Below, piece after piece: positions 27,701 to 34,766 of a stretch of 64,000 nucleotides of DNA. Positions within the stretch are counted from its first letter, which is position 1. Every line of letters begins with the position of its first letter. Position numbers and translations under genes: made by a program. Below the pieces are notes generated by a model. It saw only the letters and a program-made list of their open reading frames with translations, searched no databases and was not told where the DNA came from. Source of the stretch: Gymnogyps californianus (Eukaryota; Chordata; Aves; Accipitriformes; Cathartidae); NCBI RefSeq assembly GCF_018139145.2, contig NC_059477.1, forward strand, positions 16,479,522-16,543,521, read 5' to 3'.

Positions 27701-30700
27701 TGAACAAGTATTAAAGAAATACTCTTCCAGATTTCAATCTTTCTAAAAACGCTTTAACTTTTATCACTCACCATTCCAGTTTTGAAAACATACAGACTGG
27801 GATAACTGTTAATCCCTTTAATTCGACAAAGCATTCTATTATCTCCACAGTTGACAGCTCCAATGCGTATTACTCCATCCATCTCCTTAGCAAACTCTCT
27901 CCACTAGAAAAAAAGAGGAAAAAAAAGAAGGATATTTTCCTATAAAGATATAGTGAATTCTTGAATTGTTGTCTTTGGTTTCAGCTTCAGTGTAAAAATC
28001 CACTTCATTAAGTTTTACGCTGTTAAAAACAATGAATTTTCAGAGTTAATTTGCTTGTTATACATACCGTAGGCGCTAACTCATGGCAGTGGGAGCATCG
28101 AGGAGAATAAAAATTCACAAACCACAGTTCTCCTGAGTTAACAGCAGCATCTAGACGGAGTGAAGAAAATTGTAAGTAATGCACATCTACAATGCGGTTA
28201 TATCTAGAATGTACATTTTTACTACATTGTTTTCCCCAAAAGCTGAATTAAGTATTTATGTGAGACACAGTTAGTAACTGTAACTCAGATGGGATAAAGA
28301 TTGCACCTCACTTGCACATACTCGCTGTTGTAGGCAAGTGCACAAAAATCTTATTTCAGAGGATATCAGCACCCTGACTTTCAACATCTGTTCTATTAAT
28401 TAAGAATAAATGTACTCTCTACAGATTAACCTAGCTGAAATGTGTGATAGTGTAAGTCTGGTTACCGTAAAAACAAAACACAAGTTCTAAAAGATTTTTA
28501 CCCACTAGAACTTTCCATTTCCTTATATCACTTTACGTGTTTTCTGGATTCCACCAGGCAATCTTTTTATGTAGAATCCCTGTCTAATAAGTGAAAATGC
28601 AATTTAAAAATCCAAGTTAATATAATTACTAGAAGACTCAAGGGAAACATAATTAACACACACAGAGGTTATCAGCTTGAATTACATGGCTTTCAGTCTC
28701 TCCATTTTTGGACATAATTTTTATAGTGAATTTTCTAAGTTATATTTGCCTATATTAAAATATCCTCACAAAAAAGACAACTAAGGAATGTGTAGGTTCT
28801 GCAAATCAATTAACCGAAGCAAGACCAGGGTCTCATGGAGAGCATCATGAGGTTCTGCTATTAGAACAGTCTACAAAACTGGTTCAGCATGTAGATCCAG
28901 TCCGTACAAAGGAAACTGTACTCAAAATGCAGATGAAAAATCACACAAAACCCAGTATTTTTTCTCTCTAGTATCTTTTAGTTATAAATATCTTAGCTGT
29001 AATTTTAAAAGAAAAAAAATGGATGATATCCTCACTGAAAGCATTATCTTTCCAGACGTTGTTTTACTTTGCTGTGTTTTTAGTATCTGGTATCACCTTC
29101 TGGTCTTGAATCTCTTGTGCAAGGCACAATTGACTGGATTTCACAGAAAAAAATTAATAGAAATATAATGGAAAAGTTCTAACAAGTGCATTTTTAGACT
29201 AGACACCAAAAAAAAAATAGTAATGATAAATTAGGAGAAACAAAATTTTAATTCAAATAATTTCCTCTTACAGATCTCACAAACTTAAATCTAAACCGTT
29301 TATTGATATTGATCTATTTGCTAACTAGCATTACCAGGAAGCATTAAGGGTTTTTTTGTTTGTTTGTTTTCTCAGCTGAAGATGATTTTCTGACAGTTTT
29401 TTGTATAGATATGTAATAGAAGTCCATAGATGTACAGCTCAGAATGGAAAAATTGTTACTTTGGGCTGCCATATTGTCAAACAGATCGCTGTTTATTTAA
29501 AACTTACCAAATTCTCCTCTATCCAATGTTATAATTTCAAGATCATCATCATAAATACCTATTAAAAAAAAAAACAAAAATTGCTTTTTATTTTTGCCAC
29601 CTTTAAAATGAAGAAACAAACTAACATCTTGTTCACAAGAAAGAAAACAGTACACTTAAGTTGAAATAGTAAGCTGGCAAAGAGTTTTTACAACAAAGCT
29701 AGGTTTGTTTAGTAATATGTAACCTTAGTTTAATCTCTTGCTAACTCCTGCGCCCTCATGCTACAAAAGCCATCATCAGAACAGAACAGTTGTTTTGGTG
29801 TTGTAGTAGACCAGCCACCGAGTGAGCAGAGAACTTGAACTACCACTGTTACGGCAAGACTATTAGAAATAACATCAATCAGTTGTCGGATTAAAATTCA
29901 AGAAGCTTCAGCTCTCAGTGAGAGCGCTATATGTAATGTCTGGAAGCTTTCACTTCTTCTCTCAGTCTCTGGTTATCTAAACTACTTAGATCACAAAGGC
30001 GTTTCAGCCACAAGCTTTTCCACTAACAGAACGTGTGAACGCAGTGGAATAAAGTGGACAGAATAAAGGTAAGGAAGACAGCTTTTCTAAAAAGCTAACC
30101 AGTCCTACCTAGAACGTCACTACAGAACAGTCTGCTACTTCAAGTACGCAAGAAAGGCAGTGCAGAGATACCAAAAATACTATTAGACAGCATTATATTA
30201 TGCTACTATGGCTACAGATCTTTTACAGTACCTAAGATGGGGAGATGCCATTTCACCTGAGGTATACAAGGATTAAATGCAAATAAATAATGAGAGAAAT
30301 TAATTTCTACAGGTGACAAGGTACTTTTTATATTACTATCCATTTATATATCATGTAATATAATACATACACTCACCCATACGTATATATAAAATATCTA
30401 TATTTTTATATATACATAAAATATAAAAATATAGATACTCTCCAGACAACTGGTTAATAGACATTCAACAATATTGTTTCTCAATCAAGCAGTGCAACTT
30501 CAGGCAGATAAAATTTCTTAAATCTATTTATCTAAAGAAGTTTTAGAATAATTTCCATATTTTCCTGTGATAGTTGCACCTCTGGTTTATTCAATTTCAA
30601 TTTGCACAGACATTAATTTTTTAGAGATTGGGACATATTAAATCAAACTACACCAGCAAAAAATTTTGCCAAGGTGGAGGTTCATTTCAGCTTTTTCTTT

Positions 30701-33386
30701 CTTATCAATCAAACCATGTTCCTCAGCTCCCTATTTTAGCTTACTCCTGTTACAGCAGCTCTGAGAATGGTTCATCCCAGCCTTTCCCTACAACTACCTA
30801 AAATTTGTTGAGACAAACATTAAATAACTTGTCTCAAGATCGTTTTAGGTATGATTCTGTTCTTATTCTTTCACTTTCTGCTACCTCTTTACTGATCTCT
30901 AACTGTGTAACTGCATATAAAAAAGGCTTGACAGTGCAAAAATCTCCTCTCAAAATCCACTTGAGAATACTTTATCTAAACAAAAAAAGGTCTTCCTGCA
31001 TTAAAGAGTTAAAAAGAATACTGATGAAACATGAACACTGGAATTTAAGTGAAAAAAAAAGCTTTGCACTTTAAAAAAAAATAAACAAGAAGTTAGATGA
31101 CCAATAAAAAGGTAAGCAGCAGGAACAAAAGGCTAGGTAAATAGATTATTACATTTTTGGGTAGCCACTAACAGGGTAAATAAAAGATTGGGTCAACAGA
31201 GAGAAAATGACAGCTACAGAACAGAGCAGGCATAAATCTGGAGAGGATACATCAGAAATGCATAAAAAGATCTGATATAGACTTGAATATTGCATTTACT
31301 TGTGACTGTTTTAAGCAAATCACAAATGTACATCATAACTTACCAAAATCATAGCGATAAAAGTGCCAGCTTTCATAACGACCCCCTTGCTGCTGATCTT
31401 CAAGACCTTTCTCTCCGTATTTATCATACTTCTTCCGTAGATCTTCATCTTTAAGTACTTCATATGCTCTATTTATTTTCAAAAAATTTTCATGTGCATT
31501 TGGATCATTCTATGTAAGGAAAACTATAGTTAGTAAGTAATTAATAAACCACATTGTACATATAATGCTGAGAAAATAATCTTTGGAAATATTTTTATAT
31601 CCCTACTAAAGATGTCAGTTGTGATGAAAGCAGACATTACACAGTGATCTCCAAACAAACTACAGTAAAGTTTTCCTTTCCTGAAGCCAGATGCGTCTTC
31701 TCATTTCTTCATCCTCACTAAAGTACCAACTGAAATACAAAGCGAACTGGTAGAAGGCTGTAACATTCTCCATTGGTCTCTCTTCTTTCAACTCTCTCTT
31801 CAATGGAAGGAGAAGAAAAAAAAAAAAAAGTACTCAAGAATGAAGACTTACCATTTCCTCTATAATCTTTTCTACTCCCCTAGAATCCCCACTCATCCAG
31901 TTTGAAAACCTCTGCTATAAAGACAGATTCATTCCTTCTGATCTTACGGTGTAGACAGAGGCCTCGTTTTTTATTTAAAAAGTATTCTGGTTCTAGGTAG
32001 CTTCGGAATTAGAACAGCAAAAAATCTGCAGACATATTTTGAACCCCAGTTTGGGTCCTGAGCTGGTGCAGTGGTGAGCAAAACCTGCAGCACTCTCCCA
32101 CCCTTTTAACTTCTGCTTACACGTTTCATTCAAAAGACACTTTTTCTTAAAGATTCTTGACTTATTTACCTAGATACACATGAAATGAATCACCATTATG
32201 GAATCTGTGTAATGGCTTCATCTTCTATATATCATCTTTAATGTTGAAAATAACCTGTTGAAAAATCTTGAGTAGTATTCCCATACTTGGAAACTACAGA
32301 ATCTGACCCAAAATGTTATTATTTTGAAGGTATCAACATAGGGAAAACAAAACTTGCAGTTAACAGCTACAAGTTGGTATTTCTAACTTTGTTGAGATTT
32401 GGCTTTCCCTTTGAGCTTTGTCATGTTCAACTCCACTGTAAAACATTAGTGCCTCAGAGGCTTTAACGTACTCTGTGCAGGCGGGCCCTGAACTCATATG
32501 GAACATTACTGTCGTCTGGGGCTCTGTGCAGTTGCATATATGAAGATCCAAACCCTCGTATTTCCTGTGAATTTCTGATTACTTCAGGAAATCTCGAGGA
32601 AAAACTGATGACATTTAAATTTAAAAGTGATTTCTTTGTACTTCAGAAAATATGGTAGCACAGACTGAGCCGTTCCCAGTCTTCTCTCCCCAGTTATTCT
32701 AGAGCTCCTTATTATGCCTTGGCAGTCCCAGAATTTCTGCTTTGTCCTATTCGATACTTGGAGATTGATGTCTCAGTACAGGCTGGTGTTGTTTGCTGTT
32801 TAGATGAGATTTCATATTAGGGAAACAGTAAATTCCCCTAAGCTAAAAGGAAAGAGACAAACTCATCAGTTTACCAACGAGGTAATATGGTACAGACGTT
32901 AAGTTTTCCTCTATTTACAAAAATATAATTGAGAATTACAATGATCTTGAGTCTTTTTTTTACTACAGCAATTTAATATGGCTCAAATTCAACACAACCA
33001 TGTATGACCAGTCTATCCCTTTTTGTAAATCTTCTCTGCAGAAAATCTGAGCTGAACCATGTTATCAGGTGGTTACGTTACTTCACAAGAACAGAGAAAC
33101 ATTTTAGATAAATTAAAACCACTTTTTGTTTAAACATTAAGATCCATTAACTCAGCAACTTTGACCTGTTAAAGCTGTAACTTACCTGATTTTTATCAGG
33201 GTGTAACTTTAATGCTAGTTTTTTGAATGCTTGTCGTATTTCTCTACTACTTGCTTCTTTGGATACTCCAAGTAAACTATAGTAGTCCTGATCAGTGCAC
33301 ACAAGAACTATTACACATACTAAAACCAGCAATAAAGATCGTTTGAAATATCTAATATAATCTCCTTTGGATACTAAGAATGCCAT
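10393..33386 (-). CDS. DNAJC10: DNAJC10 (ERdj5): ER-resident J-domain protein and disulfide reductase, whole coding span (22 coding exons)
   Basis: Joining 22 minus-strand segments at GT-AG sites gives one open frame of 2394 nt including the stop, or 797 residues (human is 793). Seen in order: hydrophobic signal region (about 16-30), J domain with HPD 62-64, Trx1 with CSHC 158-161, two thioredoxin-like domains without CxxC (about 243-435), Trx2 CPPC 480-483, Trx3 CGPC 588-591, Trx4 CGPC 700-703, and C-terminal KDEL. The cysteine numbers equal those of human ERdj5. Thioredoxin cis-prolines are visible at about 202, 524, 632 and 744, and an NQS sequon at 530. Family knowledge: ERdj5 acts in the ER lumen, binds BiP through the J domain, works with EDEM1 in ER-associated degradation and reduces substrate disulfides. 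No frameshift, stop or non-consensus splice site was found, so the gene looks intact. Introns contain simple repeats and one CR1 fragment; no nested gene was seen. Confidence 0.97.
10991..11107 (-). CDS. DNAJC10: DNAJC10 exon 22: last helix and basic tail (residues 756-794)
   Basis: 117 nt (39 codons), donor GTAAGA; the acceptor is a pure 24-T tract followed directly by AG. It encodes the last helix of Trx4 ([19 protein letters not shown]) and a Lys/Arg-rich tail GKRKKSRNK. The final Lys794 is the K of the KDEL signal, completed by the next exon. Confidence 0.95.
11110..11133. repeat. 24-base A homopolymer forming the exon 22 acceptor tract
   Basis: An uninterrupted run of 24 A on the plus strand is 24 T on the transcript, directly followed by AG and exon 22. 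It serves as the whole pyrimidine tract. Confidence 0.95.
12335..12454 (-). CDS. DNAJC10: DNAJC10 exon 21: Trx4, second half (residues 716-755)
   Basis: 120 nt (40 codons), acceptor CTTTTTAG, donor GTAAAG. It encodes [20 protein letters not shown] and [15 protein letters not shown], with the cis-proline at about 744. Phase 0 at both ends. Confidence 0.96.
12732..12763. repeat. (TG)n microsatellite ending in CGCGC, DNAJC10 intron 20
   Basis: About 32 bases of strictly alternating purine-pyrimidine, TG repeats followed by CGCGCA. On the transcript strand this is a CA repeat, about 170 bases downstream of the exon 20 donor. Likely length-variable. Confidence 0.95.
12929..13076 (-). CDS. DNAJC10: DNAJC10 exon 20: Trx4 active site CGPC (residues 666-715)
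   Basis: 148 nt, acceptor CTTTCCACAG, donor GTAAGT. It encodes [20 protein letters not shown] and [20 protein letters not shown], with C700/C703 as in human. Known structure places Trx3-Trx4 in a C-terminal cluster that carries most reductase activity. Ends in phase 0. Confidence 0.97.
13464..13517 (-). CDS. DNAJC10: DNAJC10 exon 19: linker Trx3-Trx4 (residues 648-666)
   Basis: 54 nt, acceptor TTTTTATAG, donor GTAAGT. It encodes [18 protein letters not shown], matching the mammalian SYNGW...G linker. It enters and leaves in phase 2, and its small size and flanking codons are consistent with exons 18 and 20. Confidence 0.94.
15064..15197 (-). CDS. DNAJC10: DNAJC10 exon 18: end of Trx3 (residues 604-648)
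   Basis: 134 nt, acceptor TTTTTTCAG, donor GTAAGT. It encodes [19 protein letters not shown], then [14 protein letters not shown] with the cis-proline at about 632. Ends in phase 2 after TA of Tyr648. Confidence 0.96.
16557..16712 (-). CDS. DNAJC10: DNAJC10 exon 17: Trx3 active site CGPC (residues 552-603)
   Basis: 156 nt (52 codons), acceptor TACTTTAG, donor GTAAGT. It encodes [20 protein letters not shown] and [21 protein letters not shown]588/C591 match the human positions. The dipeptide between the cysteines is Gly-Pro, whereas mammalian ERdj5 has His-Pro here. Phase 0 at both ends. Confidence 0.97.
17665..17688. repeat. 24-base A homopolymer, DNAJC10 intron 16
   Basis: An uninterrupted run of 24 A on the plus strand, intronic, with nothing else of note beside it. 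Confidence 0.95.
17773..17874 (-). CDS. DNAJC10: DNAJC10 exon 16: end of Trx2 (residues 518-551)
   Basis: 102 nt, acceptor TTTTGTTAG, donor GTACGT. It encodes [20 protein letters not shown] (cis-proline 524, NQS glycosylation sequon at 530) and the final Trx2 helix EQILEFIE. Phase 0 at both ends. A 24-base A run lies 85 bases inside the following intron (17665-17688). Confidence 0.96.
19160..19276 (-). CDS. DNAJC10: DNAJC10 exon 15: Trx2 active site CPPC (residues 479-517)
   Basis: 117 nt (39 codons), acceptor TTTTCTAG, donor GTAAGC. It begins [19 protein letters not shown], with the redox pair C480/C483 numbered as in human, and ends [12 protein letters not shown]. Phase 0 at both ends. Confidence 0.97.
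19550..19677 (-). CDS. DNAJC10: DNAJC10 exon 14: start of Trx2 (residues 436-478)
   Basis: 128 nt, acceptor CTTTGAAG behind a T-rich stretch, donor GTAAAT. It encodes [19 protein letters not shown], then ITLGPQNF and PWLVDFFAP, stopping just before the Trx2 active site, which starts the next exon. Leaves in phase 0. Confidence 0.96.
21455..21569 (-). CDS. DNAJC10: DNAJC10 exon 13: domain b2, second part (residues 398-436)
   Basis: 115 nt, acceptor TAAATAG, donor GTAAGG. It encodes [20 protein letters not shown] and the strand [17 protein letters not shown]. There is no CxxC, as expected for b2. Ends in phase 1. Confidence 0.96.
22350..22463 (-). CDS. DNAJC10: DNAJC10 exon 12: redox-inactive domain b2, first part (residues 360-397)
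   Basis: 114 nt (38 codons), acceptor GTTTAAAG (weak pyrimidine tract near the AG but T-rich further upstream), donor GTAAGA. It encodes [20 protein letters not shown] to LLKDEHIQ. Phase 0 at both ends. Confidence 0.95.
23238..23327 (-). CDS. DNAJC10: DNAJC10 exon 11: link between inactive domains b1 and b2 (residues 330-359)
   Basis: 90 nt, acceptor TTCCTAG, donor GTAAAT. It encodes [20 protein letters not shown] and then [10 protein letters not shown], the end of b1 and entry to b2. Phase 0 at both ends. Confidence 0.95.
24063..24361 (-). mobile_element. CR1 LINE, truncated 3' end, in DNAJC10 intron 10
   Basis: On the minus strand this reads as a typical CR1 tail: a segment with ATTGGAACAGGCTGCCCAGG, then GTGGTGGAGTCGCC, GGACATGGTTTAGTGG, GGTTGGACTCGATGATCTT, and a terminal ATGATTCTATGCTTCTGTG repeat near 24064-24090. 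It is 5'-truncated and carries no intact ORF. It belongs to the bird/reptile CR1 superfamily. It lies between exon 10 (24741) and exon 11 (23327), in the same orientation as DNAJC10. Confidence 0.93.
24362..24600. other. GC-richer segment next to the CR1 in intron 10, unknown origin
   Basis: After the CR1 similarity fades, about 240 bases are clearly richer in G+C than the intron around them, with CTG/CAG-rich words (GCTGCTGCTACTGCAGCG). It may be more of the same retroposon (its older 5' part) or the remnant of another element into which CR1 inserted. No coding capacity recognised. Confidence 0.4.
24741..24878 (-). CDS. DNAJC10: DNAJC10 exon 10: domain b1 (residues 284-329)
   Basis: 138 nt (46 codons), acceptor with a 12-T tract ending TTACAG, donor GTATGA. 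It encodes [20 protein letters not shown] and later [19 protein letters not shown]. These are conserved ERdj5 b1 residues. Phase 0 at both ends. Confidence 0.96.
25267..25310 (-). CDS. DNAJC10: DNAJC10 exon 9: domain b1 (residues 269-283)
   Basis: 44 nt, too short to find as an open frame; recognised by the strong acceptor TTTTGCAG, the donor GTAAGC and the encoded [15 protein letters not shown], which matches the ERdj5 family at this point. It restores phase 0 for exon 10. Confidence 0.92.
26565..26642 (-). CDS. DNAJC10: DNAJC10 exon 8: start of redox-inactive thioredoxin-like domain b1 (residues 243-269)
   Basis: 78 nt, acceptor TCACTCAG, donor GTAGGT. It encodes [20 protein letters not shown] then CAERGG, equivalent to the mammalian segment that opens the first inactive Trx-like domain. 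There is no CxxC. Phase 1 at both ends. Confidence 0.95.
26864..26957 (-). CDS. DNAJC10: DNAJC10 exon 7: end of Trx1 (residues 212-243)
   Basis: 94 nt, acceptor TTCTGTAG, donor GTAACG (a weaker donor than its neighbours). It encodes [20 protein letters not shown] and continues to TELWAG, the last strand and helix of Trx1. Ends in phase 1. Confidence 0.95.
27641..27676. repeat. 18-base tandem duplication, DNAJC10 intron 6
   Basis: GTAATTTATTAAAAGGAA followed directly by GTAATATATTAAAAGGAA, one mismatch. It lies about 95 bases beyond the exon 6 donor. Confidence 0.9.
27772..27903 (-). CDS. DNAJC10: DNAJC10 exon 6: C-terminal half of Trx1 (residues 168-211)
   Basis: 132 nt (44 codons), acceptor TTTTCTAG, donor GTGAGT. 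It encodes [10 protein letters not shown] through [10 protein letters not shown] to [12 protein letters not shown], with the thioredoxin cis-proline at about 202. Phase 0 on both sides. Confidence 0.97.
28068..28150 (-). CDS. DNAJC10: DNAJC10 exon 5: Trx1 active site CSHC (residues 140-167)
   Basis: 83 nt, acceptor GTCTAG, donor GTATGT. It encodes [20 protein letters not shown] followed by C161, so the redox pair is C158/C161 as in mammals. The residue before the first Cys is Arg157 here; I recall Gly in human. Enters phase 1, leaves phase 0. Confidence 0.97.
29508..29558 (-). CDS. DNAJC10: DNAJC10 exon 4: start of Trx1 (residues 123-139)
   Basis: 51 nt micro-exon, acceptor T-rich tract ending AATAG, donor GTAAGT. 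It encodes [16 protein letters not shown], the first strand and helix of the first thioredoxin domain. Enters and leaves in phase 1, so skipping it would keep frame. Confidence 0.95.
30395..30437. repeat. Perfect 17-base inverted repeat, 9-base loop, DNAJC10 intron 3
   Basis: Left arm TATCTATATTTTTATAT at 30395-30411 and its exact reverse complement at 30421-30437, loop 30412-30420. All A/T except one C/G pair. Confidence 0.9.
31344..31509 (-). CDS. DNAJC10: DNAJC10 exon 3: end of J domain and linker (residues 68-123)
   Basis: 166 nt, acceptor CATAG, donor GTAAGT. It encodes the J-domain helices III-IV ([15 protein letters not shown] and [16 protein letters not shown]), then a Gln/Gly-rich linker and YRYDFG leading into Trx1. 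It ends in phase 1, splitting Gly123. Confidence 0.97.
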
Positions 33387-33549
33387 TATGAAGCTTTTGG
33401 AAAGTTTACAGGTTCTGATTCAAGCAGGCTTTGGGAAGAGTCTCCAGTAAATCCGCCAACGTTCAGAGATACAGCCAGCCGTATTTATGATGGCTCTTCA
33501 AAATGCTGGTTGTCCTAGTTCGTGTCACAAGTCTTGCAAAAGTTACAAC
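33186..33549 (-). CDS. DNAJC10: DNAJC10 exon 2: end of 5'UTR, start codon, signal peptide and most of the J domain (residues 1-67)
   Basis: The acceptor is a pyrimidine-rich tract ending TTATAG next to 33549; the donor CAG|GTAAG lies at 33186/33185. Coding starts at ATG 33386-33384 in a good initiation context (A at -3, G at +4). The 163 nt of 5'UTR in this exon contain no upstream ATG. The protein begins [13 protein letters not shown], followed by a hydrophobic run at about 18-30 that fits a signal peptide, then the J-domain start [10 protein letters not shown] (32-41) and the BiP-activating HPD at 62-64 inside KLHPDKNQ. Only 33186-33386 is coding. Phase 0 at the 3' end. Confidence 0.97.
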
Positions 33550-33833
33550 CTATAAGAGGGAGGAAAAAGCAATTAAGTACATTTTCCTACTTATTCAATA
33601 AATATACATTAGTAAAGAACCCCATTGCCAGCTTGTGCAGACTGCACATGAACATTAAGTTTCTTGATGGCTAATTACCTGCTTTCTGAAGACCACACAA
33701 GTGACAGACCATCTTTTTATTATGTATACTGTGAATGAGGTAATCACGCAAAGCTTTACTGAACGACACTAAATACCAGCCCCTCACATCACAGTAAAAG
33801 AAGCGGTTTTAGTAGGGCTCACTTTTCCTTCAA

Positions 33834-33839
33834 ACTTAC
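33834..33839 (-). other. DNAJC10: Alternative splice donor GTAAGT for a DNAJC10 first exon
   Basis: The minus strand reads ACTAAAA|GTAAGTTTG with the exon side at 33840, at the lower edge of the CpG island. It is a near-perfect donor and could define a second, downstream first exon spliced to exon 2. It may equally be unused. Confidence 0.35.
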
Positions 33840-34226
33840 TTTTAGTACTGCAGGGGGACACTTCTTCCGAAGGGTCCGGGTAGCTTTGAGCCTGCAGCCG
33901 CTCCGGGGCAGAGGACTGCTCGTCAAGAAGACGGCGGACGCCCCTCGCAGATAAAAACGGTCAGACCCCGGGGACCGCCCGTGCTCGGCCCGAGGACCCG
34001 CGATGGGACCCGCCGCGGCGAAGGGGGCCGGCGGGACGCGGAGATGCGGCGAGGCCGGAGGTAACAGCTCCCCGAGGCCGGGGGGCGGCCGGGCTCCGGC
34101 GGGAGAAGGGGTGTGCGGCGAGGGACCGCCGCCAAGGCGGGGTTGCCGCGCGGTCCCCTCCCCTCCTCTCCCCGCTGGCGCGGCCTCGGTGCCGGGCGAG
34201 CTCCGGGGAAGCGGCGCGGCGCTTAC

Positions 34227-34332
34227 CGGGCTGCAGGGAGGGCAGCGGCGCCGGCCGGCGGCTCAGAGCGGCGGGGAGCCGGCGGAGGGAGCGGGCCGGG
34301 CGCGGAGCAGCATGGGGCGGCGGCGCCTTCAC
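34227..34332 (-). other. DNAJC10: Probable DNAJC10 non-coding exon 1, main candidate (5' end uncertain)
   Basis: The minus strand has CTGCAGCCCG|GTAAGC with the exon side at 34227, inside the island, and pairs with the exon 2 acceptor at 33550-33551. The upper limit is arbitrary: it is where a minus-strand ATG opens a frame that would cross into exon 2 and stop at TAG before the main ATG, a possible uORF if transcription starts further upstream. A competing donor is at 33839-33834. Confidence 0.5.
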
Positions 34333-34407
34333 CCCGGCGCCGGGCGGAAGGGCGGCCCACGGCGGGATCCGGCTCTAGGCCGGAGGCGGGCGGGGCGGCT
34401 CTGGGGC

Positions 34408-34415
34408 TGACGTGG
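34408..34415 (+). promoter_or_regulatory. UPRE-type motif TGACGTGG (XBP1/ATF6 site)
   Basis: Exact match to the unfolded-protein-response element TGACGTG(G/A), about 75-180 bases upstream of the likely DNAJC10 start (minus strand), inside the island. ERdj5 is known as an ER-stress-induced gene. A full ERSE (CCAAT-N9-CCACG) was looked for and not seen around it. Confidence 0.5.
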
Positions 34416-34742
34416 CCGCCGCGCCCGCCTCGGGCGGGGGGCTCGCCTCCTCCCAACCGCTCCCTGCCGGGGCGCCTCGGCCCTTCCACAGCCGGGCCCG
34501 CCCTCTGCCCGGCCTCGGCCGCCGCCCGCTGTGCTCGGCAGCCTGCGCTGCCGCCGCCCGGGGCCGTGACTGACGCGGAGTGGTGGGCACTGCGGCGGGC
34601 CCCGAAGGCAGCCGTCACACGGGAGGGCCCAGCCGTGTCCCCAGGGAGCCCCCGGCGGGTCGAGGGGGCTGGGAATAAAGAGGTGCAAGTGGTAGGGTGG
34701 AGGCGGAGGAGAGTGGCGCGATGCGGCTGCTGAGGAGAGCCC

Positions 34743-34766
34743 GGCACAGGCTCTTGAGCCTGTGCC
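34743..34766. repeat. Perfect 11-base inverted repeat, 2-base spacer, at the edge of the CpG island
   Basis: GGCACAGGCTC at 34743-34753 and GAGCCTGTGCC at 34756-34766. About 400 bases upstream of the probable DNAJC10 exon 1. Confidence 0.9.

Larger units (their letters stand above)
33880..34720 (-). promoter_or_regulatory. DNAJC10: CpG-island promoter of DNAJC10
   Basis: About 840 bases of very GC-rich, CpG-dense sequence with GGGCGGGG-type boxes, no TATA box, sitting just upstream of the first coding exon in an otherwise AT-rich window. Many long frames here on both strands are a by-product of composition, not genes. Transcription start positions cannot be fixed from sequence. The island could also fire on the plus strand, as CpG-island promoters often do, but no plus-strand gene was recognised. 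Confidence 0.85.
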
